A stretch of DNA of 64,000 nt from Enterococcus ureilyticus (GCF_001730315.1 NZ_MIKC01000034.1:1-64000); one strand, 5' to 3'. Positions 1-10,306 are shown, counted from the first letter of the stretch. Notes: generated from the sequence alone by a model not told the origin. Made by a program: numbers and translations.

Positions 1-1
1 T

Positions 2-388
2 CTGTCCTATCGAATATCAGAAAAACCAAATGCAAAGGCCGTTCTTGATGCTCAAAAAGAAGCCATAGAACAAACCGCGGACTGCCCCTATCGTCGGACT
101 TTCCATTCTGACCAAGGCTGGGCTTACCAGATGAATGGTTATAGAAAGCCTTTAGCGGAGAAAAAAATATTCCAGAGCATGTCCCGAAAAGGGAATTGTC
201 TTGACAATTCACCGATGGAAAGCTTCTTTGGTCTATTAAAGCAAGAAATTTATTATGGTGTGATTTATACAAGCTTTAAAAGGTTGAAGAGGGCAATTAA
301 AGAGTGGATTAATTACTATAATCATCACCGAATCAAAACAAGGCTCGGCTGCAGTCCCGTTCAATATCGCAAACGGATGACCGCATAA
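2..388 (+). mobile_element. IS3-family transposase OrfB, C-terminal part (cut by window start)
   Basis: The frame is open from the first bases of the window, so this is the C-terminal part of a longer integrase-type transposase. The DDE catalytic core is visible: the second Asp lies in FHSDQGWAY, and the Glu lies in SPMESFFGLLKQE. The region after it (WINYYNHHRIKTRLGCSPVQ) is the usual tail of IS3-family OrfB proteins, close to the IS3/IS150 type. The enzyme would cut and join the ends of its own element. The upstream part and OrfA lie outside the window, so whether the copy is intact cannot be judged. It points toward the 3' end of zwf. Confidence 0.9.
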
Positions 389-418
389 AAACCCGACCAA
401 ATTTCTTCGGTCGGGTTA
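389..418 (-). terminator. Hairpin at the IS end, terminator-like for the minus strand
   Basis: A perfect 9-bp stem, AACCCGACC (390-398) with GGTCGGGTT (409-417), sits just after the transposase stop. Read on the minus strand it is followed by a run of five T, so it can terminate transcription leaving zwf. On the plus strand no T tract follows. Confidence 0.6.
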
Positions 419-444
419 TGGTCTAACTATTGGGTCTCACTTCA
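419..444 (+). repeat. Probable right end of the IS element
   Basis: The stretch after the hairpin ends in TCTCACTTCA at 435-444. IS3-family elements commonly end in ...CA, and the sequence beyond it looks like ordinary AT-rich spacer before zwf. The left inverted repeat is outside the window, so the exact boundary is inferred. Confidence 0.35.
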
Positions 445-471
445 TTTTTCGTTTTGATTCACACTCTTTTT

Positions 472-1992
472 TTATTCTAATTTTCCACGTTCTCGGTACC
501 AAATATCAGGTTCCCAATCCCAAGTGAAACCATCTTGTTTCAATAAATCAAATGCAGCATCAGGTCCCATGGAACCCGCTGCATAATTTGGGAAATCAAC
601 AGATGTTTTATCCCAAGCTTGACGAATAATATCCACAATGCGCCAAGATTGCGCAACCTCATCCCAATGAGAGAAGTTTGTACCATCACCATTCAAACTA
701 TCTAATAAAAGTTTTTCATACGCTTCAGGGCTATTTCCTGTCGTTTCAGCGCTGTGTCGATAATCTAATTTTACAGGCGTTGTAGTAAATCCTTGCCCGA
801 TTTCTTTGCCATTCAATGTCATTGAGAAGCCTTCTGTTGGTTGGATGTAAATGGTTAAGACGTTCGGTGGTAGATCGGTTTTCTCTCCACATTTATCGAT
901 ATCATCTTTGAATACATTGACTGGGACTTGTTTGAAAACAATATTGATTCGTGTCCCTTTTTCGGTCAGACGTTTTCCTGTACGGATGTAAAATGGAACC
1001 CCAGACCAACGGAAATTATCAATCAGGAATTTACCAGCAACAAATGTCTCAGTCTGAGAATCTTCCGCAACATTTGGTTCTTTACGATAGGCAACAAATT
1101 TTTGGTCATCAAGTTCTCCTTGACCATATTGCCCTCGAATAAAGTTTTCTAGGGCTTCTTTTTCTGAATACAGACGAATCGCTTGTAAGGCTTTGACTTT
1201 TTCAGCACGAATTTCAGCTTCTGAAAAGGCAACAGGAGGCTCCATTGCAAGTAAAGCCACGACTTGCAGGATATGATTTTGAACCATGTCTTTTAAGGCC
1301 CCACTATGGTCATAATAACCACCACGGTCTTCAACACCGAGACTTTCTGCAAACGTGATCTGAACATTATCGATGTAACGATTATTCCATTGTGATTCAA
1401 AAATGTTATTTGCAAAGCGGATCGCTGAAATATTTTGGATCATTTCTTTTCCTAAATAATGATCGATTCTAAATATATCTTTTTCAGGAAAGACTGCTCG
1501 AATTTCTTCATTTAATTGATAAGCTGAAGCATAATCAGAGCCAAATGGTTTTTCGATCACTAAACGATCAAAGCCATTATCAGTTAAAATCGCTTGTGAT
1601 TTTAAGTGTTGGACGATCGTGCCGAAAAATTGTGGCGCCATCGCTAAGTAGTAGATATGATTACCGCCTAACTCATATTGTTCATTTAAGGTGTCGGATA
1701 ATTTTTTTAGAGTATCGTAATGGTCAGAATCATTCACGTTATGAGCTTGGTAGTAGAAGTGACTTGAAAAAGCTTCTGCTTCTTCCTTTGTTGGATTCAA
1801 GTCTTTAATTGTCTCGCGTACGATTTCACGATAGTGATCATCTGACCATTCTCTTCTTGCTGTTCCGATAACAGCAAAGTGATCAACTAAGTTTCCTTTG
1901 CGATATAAACGGAATAAAGAAGGATACAGTTTTCTTTTTGCTAAATCGCCAGTGCCGCCAAATATAGTAAATAGCGCTATTTTTTCGTTCAT
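472..1992 (-). CDS. zwf: Glucose-6-phosphate 1-dehydrogenase
   Basis: Oxidises glucose 6-phosphate to 6-phosphogluconolactone with NADP+, the entry to the oxidative pentose phosphate pathway. The 506-residue length is normal for the family. The N-terminal Rossmann motif is FGGTGDLAKRKLYPSLF (about residues 11-27). The substrate and catalytic signature RIDHYLGKEMIQN contains the active-site His. A second conserved block is FYIRTGKRLTEKGT. The start is preceded by AAGTGGGGAC. It lies 17 bp behind the metal-dependent regulator gene and is probably cotranscribed with it. The hairpin at the neighbouring IS end is the only clear terminator downstream. Confidence 0.97.
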   Translation of the reverse strand: MNEKIALFTIFGGTGDLAKRKLYPSLFRLYRKGNLVDHFAVIGTARREWSDDHYREIVRETIKDLNPTKEEAEAFSSHFYYQAHNVNDSDHYDTLKKLSDTLNEQYELGGNHIYYLAMAPQFFGTIVQHLKSQAILTDNGFDRLVIEKPFGSDYASAYQLNEEIRAVFPEKDIFRIDHYLGKEMIQNISAIRFANNIFESQWNNRYIDNVQITFAESLGVEDRGGYYDHSGALKDMVQNHILQVVALLAMEPPVAFSEAEIRAEKVKALQAIRLYSEKEALENFIRGQYGQGELDDQKFVAYRKEPNVAEDSQTETFVAGKFLIDNFRWSGVPFYIRTGKRLTEKGTRINIVFKQVPVNVFKDDIDKCGEKTDLPPNVLTIYIQPTEGFSMTLNGKEIGQGFTTTPVKLDYRHSAETTGNSPEAYEKLLLDSLNGDGTNFSHWDEVAQSWRIVDIIRQAWDKTSVDFPNYAAGSMGPDAAFDLLKQDGFTWDWEPDIWYRERGKLE

Positions 1993-2009
1993 TTTATGTC
2001 CCCACTTTC

Positions 2010-2657
2010 TTATAGTTGATCAACAAAAATCGTACTTGCCGCTTTATAGCTGATCGCTAATTCTTTTTTAGTATTGCTTATGCTGATTGGACCTTCATAG
2101 GCTGCAATTGCATCAATCGTGTATTCCTCATGAATTTGTAAATCGATCGAGACTAGATAGTCTAATAACTCTTTTTCATCCAATACTCGAGCAATCCGTA
2201 TGATCGTTCCAACAGGATAATCTATTAAAGTTTGTCGTTTTTCTTCGTGAACAGGTTGATCATCTCCCGGGATGACCCCACCATGAGGACAAAATTTAGG
2301 CTGATTCAAATATGCAGATAAACGATTCGCCAACGTCTGAGACGTAACATGTTCCAGCACCTCTGCATCATCATGTACTTCATTCCAAGAATAATTTAGA
2401 TGTTCAACTAAAAATACTTCCCATAAACGATGTTTACGAATCAGCGTACTGGCTTTTTTTAAGCCTAATTCAGTAAGTTGAACACCTTGATAAGGTGAAT
2501 GTTCAACCAGTTTTTCTTTTACTAACTTTGAAATCATTTCACTGACAGAAGCGGCTGAAACGTCTAAGCCAGAAACGATTTGTTTATTGTTGATTTTATT
2601 TTCATCGCCACCTAATTCAAATATCAGTTTTAAGTAGTCTTCGCGATTCGGGGTCAT
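2010..2657 (-). CDS. DtxR/MntR-family metal-dependent transcriptional regulator
   Basis: The N-terminal winged helix (TPNREDYLKLIFELGG, then SAASVSEMISKLVKEKLVEH as recognition region) matches DtxR/MntR/ScaR proteins. It is followed by the dimerisation and metal-binding region, with His and Cys ligands around HVTSQTLANRL and PKFCPHGG, and a C-terminal SH3/FeoA-like domain. Family members bind Mn2+ or Fe2+ and repress metal uptake genes; which metal applies here cannot be told. An ATG 9 bases upstream is possible, but GAAAGG lies directly against it, while the same site is 9 nt from the ATG at 2657. MTPNREDYLK is also the usual family start. About 215 residues. Linked to zwf by a 17-bp gap. 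Confidence 0.9.
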   Translation of the reverse strand: MTPNREDYLKLIFELGGDENKINNKQIVSGLDVSAASVSEMISKLVKEKLVEHSPYQGVQLTELGLKKASTLIRKHRLWEVFLVEHLNYSWNEVHDDAEVLEHVTSQTLANRLSAYLNQPKFCPHGGVIPGDDQPVHEEKRQTLIDYPVGTIIRIARVLDEKELLDYLVSIDLQIHEEYTIDAIAAYEGPISISNTKKELAISYKAASTIFVDQL

Positions 2658-2686
2658 ATAGTTCATCCTTTCAAAGAAGCCATCAG

Positions 2687-2698
2687 GATAAGTTTATC
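2687..2698. promoter_or_regulatory. Short palindrome at the regulator promoter
   Basis: GATAAGTTTATC is an inverted repeat (5-2-5) that overlaps a plausible minus-strand -10 (TAAACT), which has TGGTCA 17 bp upstream. It is where an autoregulatory operator would be expected. No experimental or alignment support. Confidence 0.3.
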
Positions 2699-2699
2699 A

Positions 2700-3003
2700 G
2701 AAAATTGTTTTTTTGACCATTTAATAATATGTTAATCTTCAAAAAAATCTTTGTCCTGCTATTTATAGACGAACAGGATAAACAAACATCGTATTGATAA
2801 CGTTTTCTTTAGGGATAATGGAATGAAAGCTCAAATGCTTAGTGCATTTTAGTATCTAATAAAAATGAATTGTTAAAAAATGATGAGAAATCAGTTTTAG
2901 ACAGAAAAATTCTTAATATCTTTTTATGAGTAAAATAACTATTGATTATTCTTTTAGGAATGGTTAAACTAACAAAGTAACTGAAATGTAAAGGGGGAGT
3001 AAA
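2700..3003. other. Divergent AT-rich intergenic region
   Basis: No convincing gene in either strand. It separates the minus-strand zwf group from the plus-strand membrane protein gene. A one-mismatch match to the catabolite-responsive element consensus is present at 2793-2807 (TTGATAACGTTTTCT). Its relevance is unproven. A strong Shine-Dalgarno (AAAGGGGGAG) ends the region. Confidence 0.4.
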
Positions 3004-5029
<2,026 letters not shown>

Positions 5030-5056
5030 ATCTGATGATATAAAGGAGGCGAATCA

Positions 5057-5854
5057 ATGTATCAACCAGAAGTTTGGCAAGGCCTGACCAGTACGTACCA
5101 AGAAATCAAACCTGATAATCGTCTGAACGCTTACATTCAATCTTACTGGTTTAGCCATGGTAATCGTACCGAGGAACCAGCTAGGATCATCCCAGATTTA
5201 TGTTCAGATTTGATTGTTCAATTAAGCCCTGAGTTGGATATTTTATCCATTGAGCTTTGCGGTCCAAGCACGAACTTCTTTTATTCAATTTTAGAACAAC
5301 CAGTTATATATCTAGGGATCCGATTTTATTTAGGTGGTCTGTATCCTTTTTTCAATCACTCTTTCAAGGAAATGAAAAATCAGCTTTTAGCATTAAATTT
5401 TATTGATAAGGTATTTGCTAATGATTTAGCTGACGTACTTTCTGGGAAAAAATCGTTTGCTGCGATAATTAAAAGTGTCGATTTTTATTTCCTGAAGCGT
5501 TTTAATCGTTTGGAAACAAAAAAGATTTCTCAGCCAGTTCGAGAATTTATCACGAGTCATTATGAGACGATAGACTATCGAAAAGAGGGAATAAATAATC
5601 TGATTTCTGAGAGAAGTTTACAGCGCTTGTTTAGAGAAGAAACTGGCTTGTCACCTTATGAAGCCTTTGACGTACTGCGTTTTCAAAAAGTTTACCAAGA
5701 GTTATTGATCGATCCTCAGATCAAGCAACTGGATCTTGTGGAAAAGTACCATTTTTTTGATCAGGCGCACTACACGCGAAAAATGAAAAAAATGACGGGT
5801 TTAACGCCTAGTCAAATAAAGCAATATGTCGGAATTTTACAAGACAAGTATTAA
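5057..5854 (+). CDS. AraC-family transcriptional regulator
   Basis: 265 residues. The C-terminal third has two helix-turn-helix segments typical of AraC/XylS proteins: ISERSLQRLFREETGLSP and the family signature around FFDQAHYTRKMKKMTGLTPS. The N-terminal part (NAYIQSYWFSH...IIPDLCSDLIVQ) resembles the uncharacterised sensor domain common in Firmicutes regulators of this type. The ligand is unknown. AAAGGAGG precedes the start. Its place 27 bp after glpK suggests cotranscription and possibly a link to glycerol or to the following VOC gene, but that is inference. Confidence 0.9.
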   Translation: MYQPEVWQGLTSTYQEIKPDNRLNAYIQSYWFSHGNRTEEPARIIPDLCSDLIVQLSPELDILSIELCGPSTNFFYSILEQPVIYLGIRFYLGGLYPFFNHSFKEMKNQLLALNFIDKVFANDLADVLSGKKSFAAIIKSVDFYFLKRFNRLETKKISQPVREFITSHYETIDYRKEGINNLISERSLQRLFREETGLSPYEAFDVLRFQKVYQELLIDPQIKQLDLVEKYHFFDQAHYTRKMKKMTGLTPSQIKQYVGILQDKY

Positions 5855-5895
5855 GCGACTGATTATAATAGAAGAAAAGAATGGAGGGCATCAAG

Positions 5896-6279
5896 ATGCG
5901 TTTAGATATGGTCGGAATCATTGTAGAATCAATGGCGCAAGCAATTCTATTTTATGAACGCTTAGGTTTTGAAGCAATAGGAGAAAAACAGGCTGATTAT
6001 GTAGAGCTGAATCAGTCAGAGATAAGAATTTCACTAAATACAAAAAAAATGATTGAAGGAATTTATGGTTACCCACCAAAAAGTGACGGAGATAAAATCG
6101 AATTAGCCTTTCTTTGTGATGATCCAGCCGAAATCGATCAGCGGTGTGAGGAAATGAAAAACTTTGGTTATGAGATTTTTCGTGAACCTTGGCAGGCGTT
6201 TTGGGGACAATATTATGCGATCATAAAAGATCCAGATGGTAATCTACTCAGTCTATTTTGTAATGAGCAGAAGGTATAA
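5896..6279 (+). CDS. VOC-family (glyoxalase/bleomycin-resistance fold) protein
   Basis: About 127 residues with the repeated beta-alpha-beta-beta-beta fold: MVGIIVESMAQAILFYERLG at the N terminus and the C-terminal YYAIIKDPDGNLLSLF. These are hallmarks of vicinal oxygen chelate proteins. Substrate unknown. An ATG at 5881 is in frame, but GGAGGG overlaps it and is correctly spaced (7 nt) for ATG 5896, so 5896 is taken as the start. Four bases separate its stop from the next start, so the two are translated together. Confidence 0.85.
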   Translation: MRLDMVGIIVESMAQAILFYERLGFEAIGEKQADYVELNQSEIRISLNTKKMIEGIYGYPPKSDGDKIELAFLCDDPAEIDQRCEEMKNFGYEIFREPWQAFWGQYYAIIKDPDGNLLSLFCNEQKV

Positions 6280-6283
6280 AAAG

Positions 6284-6646
6284 ATGAAAGAGACCATTCA
6301 CTATTTAAAAGAAGAAGCAAAAAAATGGCCCGGTGCAACGGTCAATTACCGAGAAGACTGGGATTGCGATTATTTTGGGATCGAGAAAAAATGCTTTTGC
6401 ATGCTTGGAATCAATAAAACAGGTGACTGGGTGATGACAGTTAAAGGTGATCCTAAGGAAAATGAATTGCTACGTGAGCAATACTCCGATGTGATTCCTG
6501 GATACTATGCGAACAAGACCCATTGGAATTCGTTTTTACTGGAAAAGTCATCATTTCCAGATGAACAGTTGGCGGTGTTTTTGAGAAAATCCTATACATT
6601 AGTTTTTGGGAAATTGACTAAGAAAGTGCAAGCAAAGTATGAATAA
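6284..6646 (+). CDS. MmcQ/YjbR-family protein
   Basis: 120 residues with the small two-layer fold typical of YjbR/MmcQ (DUF419) proteins: a DWDCDYFGIEKKCFCMLG strand region and the late VIPGYYANKTHWNSFLL block with the conserved Tyr-x-x-Lys-x-His-Trp. Members are thought to bind DNA or nucleotides, but no reaction is established. The start at 6284 uses AGAAGG located at the very end of the VOC gene. The frame extends upstream without a better site. Last gene of the glpK-side cluster. Confidence 0.8.
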   Translation: MKETIHYLKEEAKKWPGATVNYREDWDCDYFGIEKKCFCMLGINKTGDWVMTVKGDPKENELLREQYSDVIPGYYANKTHWNSFLLEKSSFPDEQLAVFLRKSYTLVFGKLTKKVQAKYE

Positions 6647-6651
6647 GTGAA

Positions 6652-6694
6652 GATAAAAACGACAAAGGCAACCGCGGTCTTTGTCGTTTTTATC
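6652..6694. terminator. Bidirectional terminator
   Basis: A perfect 16-bp stem (6652-6667 with 6679-6694), flanked by A and T runs, sits between convergent genes and can stop transcription from both sides. Confidence 0.92.
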
Positions 6695-7611
6695 TATGGT
6701 AAAGTGTAATTATTGGTCACAGTTAATGCTACATTGCCTTTTTTTCGACCAGTTTCCACATATTCATGCGCTTGCGCTGCATTTGCTAATGAGTAGGTTC
6801 TATCGATCGTTGCTTTGAATCGTTCTTTTTCAACTAGCTCTTTAAGAAGATACAAATCCTCTACAAGCCCTTTGACCATTCCTTTGGATACGGAAACGAA
6901 TTTCCCATTTTTACTTGTAAGCTGTTTTCTCTTTGATTTGTTTAGCTTTCCAACAGCATCAAAGACAATATCATATGTTTTATCTAGTGTGTTAAATTCT
7001 TCGGTTGTGTAGTCAATAGTAGTATTGGCACCAAGTGAGTGAACAAATTCAAGATTTTGAGTGCTGCAAATTCCAGTAACATCTGCGCCAAAGTAGGTAG
7101 CAAGCTGTATAGCTGCTGCACCGACGGAGCCAGAAGCGCCGTAAATCAAGACTTTTTGATTGGGTGCAATACTAGCTTTTCTTAAAAAATGAAGAGCTGT
7201 TGTTCCGCCAAAAGCCAATGTAGCAGTTTCTTCAAAAGTAGCATTTCTAGGAGCTAACGAAACTACAGCGTTTTCGGGTAAACAGATATATTCTGCATAA
7301 CCACCAAACTTCATTCCAGTTAAGGCAAATACAGCATCTCCCACCTTGAATTTTGTGCTATTTTCACCAACTTCTTCAATAATACCTGAAAACTCAGTGC
7401 CTAAAATGGGTTGTCTAGGTCGCTTAAAGCCAAACATGATTTTCATGATCGGACCATATCGTTTTGCTCCTCTAACAACACAGTCGCCAGATGTCACTGT
7501 TGTTGCATGGATCTTTATAAGAATTTGGTTGCTTTTCGGCGTAGGTTTTTCGATCTCTTGTAACATAAGAACATCTGGTACTCCATAGCCTGTACAGATG
7601 ATGGCTTTCAT
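6694..7611 (-). CDS. Zinc-independent MDR-type NAD(P)-dependent oxidoreductase (quinone reductase-like)
   Basis: MKAIICTGYGVPDVLMLQEI begins a typical medium-chain dehydrogenase/reductase. GTEFSGIIEEVG and the cofactor-binding VLIYGASGSVGAAAIQLA (around residue 145) are clear. The structural-zinc Cys cluster is absent, as in quinone oxidoreductases. Substrate unknown. An ATG 15 bases upstream lies directly on AGGAG. ATG 7611 has GAGG 9 nt before it and fits the family start, giving about 305 residues. It is the third gene of a minus-strand operon with a small XRE regulator and a membrane protein. Confidence 0.88.
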   Translation of the reverse strand: MKAIICTGYGVPDVLMLQEIEKPTPKSNQILIKIHATTVTSGDCVVRGAKRYGPIMKIMFGFKRPRQPILGTEFSGIIEEVGENSTKFKVGDAVFALTGMKFGGYAEYICLPENAVVSLAPRNATFEETATLAFGGTTALHFLRKASIAPNQKVLIYGASGSVGAAAIQLATYFGADVTGICSTQNLEFVHSLGANTTIDYTTEEFNTLDKTYDIVFDAVGKLNKSKRKQLTSKNGKFVSVSKGMVKGLVEDLYLLKELVEKERFKATIDRTYSLANAAQAHEYVETGRKKGNVALTVTNNYTLP

Positions 7612-7644
7612 ATCCTTTTTCCTCATCTCCTAAAATTTCGGTTA

Positions 7645-7857
7645 CTATCCTTTGTAAGAAAATACTACTTCTAATGGTTGATCAAATACTTTAGCAATCT
7701 TAAATGCTAGTTCCAAGGATGGAGAATATTTTTCTTGTTCCAATGAAATAATCGTTTGTCTTGTAACACCTACAGCATCAGCCAAAGCTTGTTGGGTCAT
7801 TTCGCCATGCATAAAGCGCTGTTTCCGAATCGTATTGCTAATTAATGACTTTCCCAT
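7645..7857 (-). CDS. Small XRE-family helix-turn-helix regulator
   Basis: 70 residues, almost entirely a Cro/CI-type [23 protein letters not shown] (residues 19-38) forms the helix-turn-helix, followed by [20 protein letters not shown]. This compact type is often encoded next to a membrane protein in Firmicutes. GAGGG for its start lies in the end of the upstream gene, whose stop is 2 bp away, so the two are translationally coupled. Two near-identical palindromes in front of the operon are the obvious candidate binding sites. Confidence 0.9.
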   Translation of the reverse strand: MGKSLISNTIRKQRFMHGEMTQQALADAVGVTRQTIISLEQEKYSPSLELAFKIAKVFDQPLEVVFSYKG

Positions 7858-7859
7858 AT

Positions 7860-8297
7860 TTAATACCCTCTTTCATAATAAAAAATGTAAGAAACGTAAG
7901 AAATAACATCGGAGACGAACACAGTGAAAGCCAAAATTGTAAACATTGTAGAAATAGGTTGATGGATGGCTAATGCACCCATTGCTAAAAATAAACCAAA
8001 AGCCAATAGAAAACAAAAATTTCGAACAGCTCTGAGCTCGATCAAACGATCCCGTTCATCTGAAATGGTTGGAGCCTTATTTTTGCTGAACATGTCATTG
8101 AGTAGATTAAAAATAATCAATACAACGATATTAGAGATGACTAAAACTAACAATAGTGTTAGAAAGAACCCGCCCCATAATGAAAGAACGTCAGCTTGAT
8201 TTAATTGCAATTTATTTAAGTGACCTAAATATAAATAAAAGAAAATAACCACATTTGAAACCAACAAAACCAACGCCTTTTTTGATTGATAAATCAT
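7860..8297 (-). CDS. Membrane protein paired with the XRE regulator
   Basis: About 145 residues with four hydrophobic segments: near residues 7-25, 38-65, 92-112 and 117-137. Between the second and third is a cytoplasmic charged loop ([12 protein letters not shown]). That SDERD motif is seen in Firmicutes membrane proteins encoded beside short HTH regulators; the function is unknown. The open frame extends 21 codons upstream, but AGGAGG correctly placed before ATG 8297 decides the start. The upstream extension would also run through the operator region. Confidence 0.8.
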   Translation of the reverse strand: MIYQSKKALVLLVSNVVIFFYLYLGHLNKLQLNQADVLSLWGGFFLTLLLVLVISNIVVLIIFNLLNDMFSKNKAPTISDERDRLIELRAVRNFCFLLAFGLFLAMGALAIHQPISTMFTILAFTVFVSDVISYVSYIFYYERGY

Positions 8298-8320
8298 AAG
8301 AATCCTCCTAAATAGTTTTG

Positions 8321-8338
8321 TGTATAAACGTTTATTCA
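8321..8338. promoter_or_regulatory. Palindromic operator copy 1
   Basis: TGTATAAACGTTTATTCA is an 18-bp palindrome with one mismatch, 24 bp before the membrane protein start. Its centre is exactly 21 bp (two helical turns) from that of copy 2. Candidate site for the XRE protein of the same operon. Confidence 0.6.
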
Positions 8339-8341
8339 AGT

Positions 8342-8359
8342 TGTAAAAACATTTATACA
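8342..8359. promoter_or_regulatory. Palindromic operator copy 2
   Basis: TGTAAAAACATTTATACA is the second copy of the same 18-bp palindrome, just downstream (minus strand) of a TTGACA box carried in the preceding terminator arm. Binding here would cover the promoter. Confidence 0.6.
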
Positions 8360-8371
8360 TAGATTATCATG

Positions 8372-8415
8372 AAAAAAGACCTGTGTCAAAGTATTTTGAC
8401 ACGGGTCTTTTTTTT
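8372..8415 (-). terminator. Terminator of the TraX-like gene
   Basis: A long stem (8372-8390 with 8395-8413, one mismatch) with A and T runs on either side. On the minus strand it follows the TraX-like gene, and its second arm contains TTGACA, which may double as the -35 of the next operon. Confidence 0.85.
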
Positions 8416-8425
8416 CTATCTAATT

Positions 8426-9169
8426 CTAGTGATTCAAATACCAATTAACCAAGGTAATGATCCATAAATGTGCTGGATAAAATACATAAAATAAGTATTT
8501 AAAGCCTGGATTATCGCTGCCTTTTTTCCCATTATACAGATGAATAAAAGGAATCACTAAAATAAATAGAAAATCAGGATTTCCTTCAAGCATCATTCTG
8601 ATTGTGTTAAAAGAGTAATCTGGTAAGCCTAATAACGGTAGTATAACCAATGGAATTGCTAAAACAAGATAAGATATATCTCTTTTTCTAGGGGTATCTC
8701 GGAAGAAATAACTAAGCAACATAAATGGAATAACAACGATACCTCCCTCAGCAGGAATCAGTCCTAAAACAGTTGCTACCGTTAAAATGATGGCTAAGAC
8801 ACTTAAGGAAATTTTAGAGACTGGTTTTTTTGTGTGTTTTGCAAAATCAATCAATGTTAAAATGCTCACGCCGATTGCTAACGTTAGAAAGATATTGTTG
8901 TAAGAATAATACATTGGGTCTTTGATGATCAGTGTGTTGATCAATGTATTCCCTACAAACATGATTGCAGCCCAGACATAAAGACGAAGCAGATAATTTT
9001 TTCGGTTTCTTGTATAATGAAACCCTTCAACTGCCATAAAAGCAAAGAATACAGCAACACATCGTGTGATCATATGGATTGGATCACCAAATTGTAGTGG
9101 TAAAAGTGGGACAAGATGATCTAATAGCATCAAGCTCATCATAATTAGTTTTAATTGATTCCCGTTCAT
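8426..9169 (-). CDS. TraX-like polytopic membrane protein
   Basis: 247 residues with about eight hydrophobic segments. The N terminus (GNQLKLIMMSLMLLDHL) with its Asp-His after the first helix, followed by TRCVAVFFAFMAVEGFHYTR, is typical of TraX-family proteins, named after the F-plasmid pilin acetylase and related to acyltransferase-3 membrane enzymes. The chromosomal role in Firmicutes is unknown; acyl transfer to a surface component is a guess from the family. AGGAG lies 6 nt before the start. Monocistronic, with its own terminator. Confidence 0.8.
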   Translation of the reverse strand: MNGNQLKLIMMSLMLLDHLVPLLPLQFGDPIHMITRCVAVFFAFMAVEGFHYTRNRKNYLLRLYVWAAIMFVGNTLINTLIIKDPMYYSYNNIFLTLAIGVSILTLIDFAKHTKKPVSKISLSVLAIILTVATVLGLIPAEGGIVVIPFMLLSYFFRDTPRKRDISYLVLAIPLVILPLLGLPDYSFNTIRMMLEGNPDFLFILVIPFIHLYNGKKGSDNPGFKYLFYVFYPAHLWIITLVNWYLNH

Positions 9170-9613
9170 TTCATTCTCCTAAATACATGTTATTTTATTA
9201 CTTTTTATAGTATAAAAGAAATAAACATTTTTGGCGTTGGAAACGTCGAACAAATGCCTTACAAAAATGAGAGAGAACGGTAAGATGATTATTTAATGGT
9301 AGGATTCACTTTGATGGAGATAAACACATCAATGGATGTTGTATTAACATAGTAGGTATAAATTTATTTTGAAAAGTATTGGCATCTATTTTTATGGGGT
9401 TGTTCATTTGATTGCCTTCTTTTACACGATCACAGTCATGCCTTTTTGCATCGCATTCATCATGTTTTCTCATAACAAATAATATAGTAATAATAGAGTT
9501 GCTAGTTAGGCAATTCTATTTAAAACGATTATCTTCTTCAATCTATTTTCTTTACTTTAGAGTTATGATAAGCTTGATTAAGGGTTGACGAATATAAAAC
9601 AAAGGAGAGTAAA
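9170..9613. other. 444-bp intergenic region without a clear gene
   Basis: It separates divergent genes. No RNA gene, strong terminator or convincing coding frame was seen. A 55-codon minus-strand frame (9306-9473) has no ribosome binding site. The 3' end carries AAAGGAG for the lipoprotein gene. Confidence 0.4.
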
Positions 9614-10282
9614 ATGAAAAAAACAATAGTATTTTGTGGGGTATTTCTAGTATTAATGAGCGGTTGCACTGCGAAAGAAGAGGCAAGTTCCAAAACGAAT
9701 AAAACAACAAAAGAGACAAGTACTTCTAGTGTTCTCGCTGAAAGTACAACAAAAGAAACTGAAACTTCTACAAGCACAAAAAAAAGTGAAACAAAAAAAG
9801 CAGCCACAACTGAAAGCAGTCCGAAAAAAGAAACGAAAAAGACTGAGGTAAATGGGCATCTTTTTACACCTAATCCAGAGGATGATGATGAGGAAGTAAG
9901 CTATCAGTCATCAGGTGATGGTAATATCTCTGCTTTTGTTCCAGACTATTCGCAATACAATAAAGAACAAGTAATCAGTATGCTAGGTGAACCAAGTCAG
10001 ATCATTACTGATTCTGCTACAATCCGTGACAGACTAGAAGATAGCGAATGGCAATTGATCAAAGCACAATATGATCTTGGTAAATTAAGTGAAGAGCAAG
10101 CGAAAGCGTTTATGTTTGCGACAAAAGATTTGTCACTAGCGGCTTCTATGAGCATGAAATTAGAATTACTAGTTTACGAAGACCAAGGCAAACCCAATGT
10201 TTACTTATCAGAAGATAGCGTTAAGTTTATTACACCGATGACCGACTATATTGATTTTAACGGAAAAATAGAAACGATTTAA
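9614..10282 (+). CDS. Secreted lipoprotein with a Thr/Ser/Lys-rich linker
   Basis: 222 residues. A short lipoprotein signal peptide ends in the lipobox LMSGC, so Cys18 would be lipidated after cleavage. Residues about 20-75 are a low-complexity Thr/Ser/Lys/Glu linker, then an acidic patch (PEDDDEEV), then a folded domain of about 110 residues (YNKEQVISMLGEPSQII onward). That domain resembles an uncharacterised C-terminal domain found in other lactic-acid-bacteria lipoproteins. Function unknown. AAAGGAG precedes the start. Confidence 0.85.
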   Translation: MKKTIVFCGVFLVLMSGCTAKEEASSKTNKTTKETSTSSVLAESTTKETETSTSTKKSETKKAATTESSPKKETKKTEVNGHLFTPNPEDDDEEVSYQSSGDGNISAFVPDYSQYNKEQVISMLGEPSQIITDSATIRDRLEDSEWQLIKAQYDLGKLSEEQAKAFMFATKDLSLAASMSMKLELLVYEDQGKPNVYLSEDSVKFITPMTDYIDFNGKIETI

Positions 10283-10306
10283 TTTGGCTAATGGAGAGGT
10301 TGAGAT

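Noticed and set aside
928-1152. Plus-strand frames inside zwf
   Set aside because: Antisense to a highly conserved enzyme gene and with no ribosome binding sites or protein-like composition.
2793-2807. Catabolite-responsive element before the membrane protein gene
   Set aside because: One mismatch at a conserved position and more than 190 bp from the start; kept only as a remark.
9306-9473. A 55-codon minus-strand frame with a His/Cys/Asp-rich N terminus in the 9.2-9.6 kb spacer
   Set aside because: No Shine-Dalgarno before the ATG and no family resemblance; chance frame in AT-rich DNA is more likely.
10283-10306. The lipoprotein and the short GyrI-like protein as one frameshifted gene
   Set aside because: They share a frame but are separated by several stops and belong to unrelated families; the lipoprotein ends naturally.
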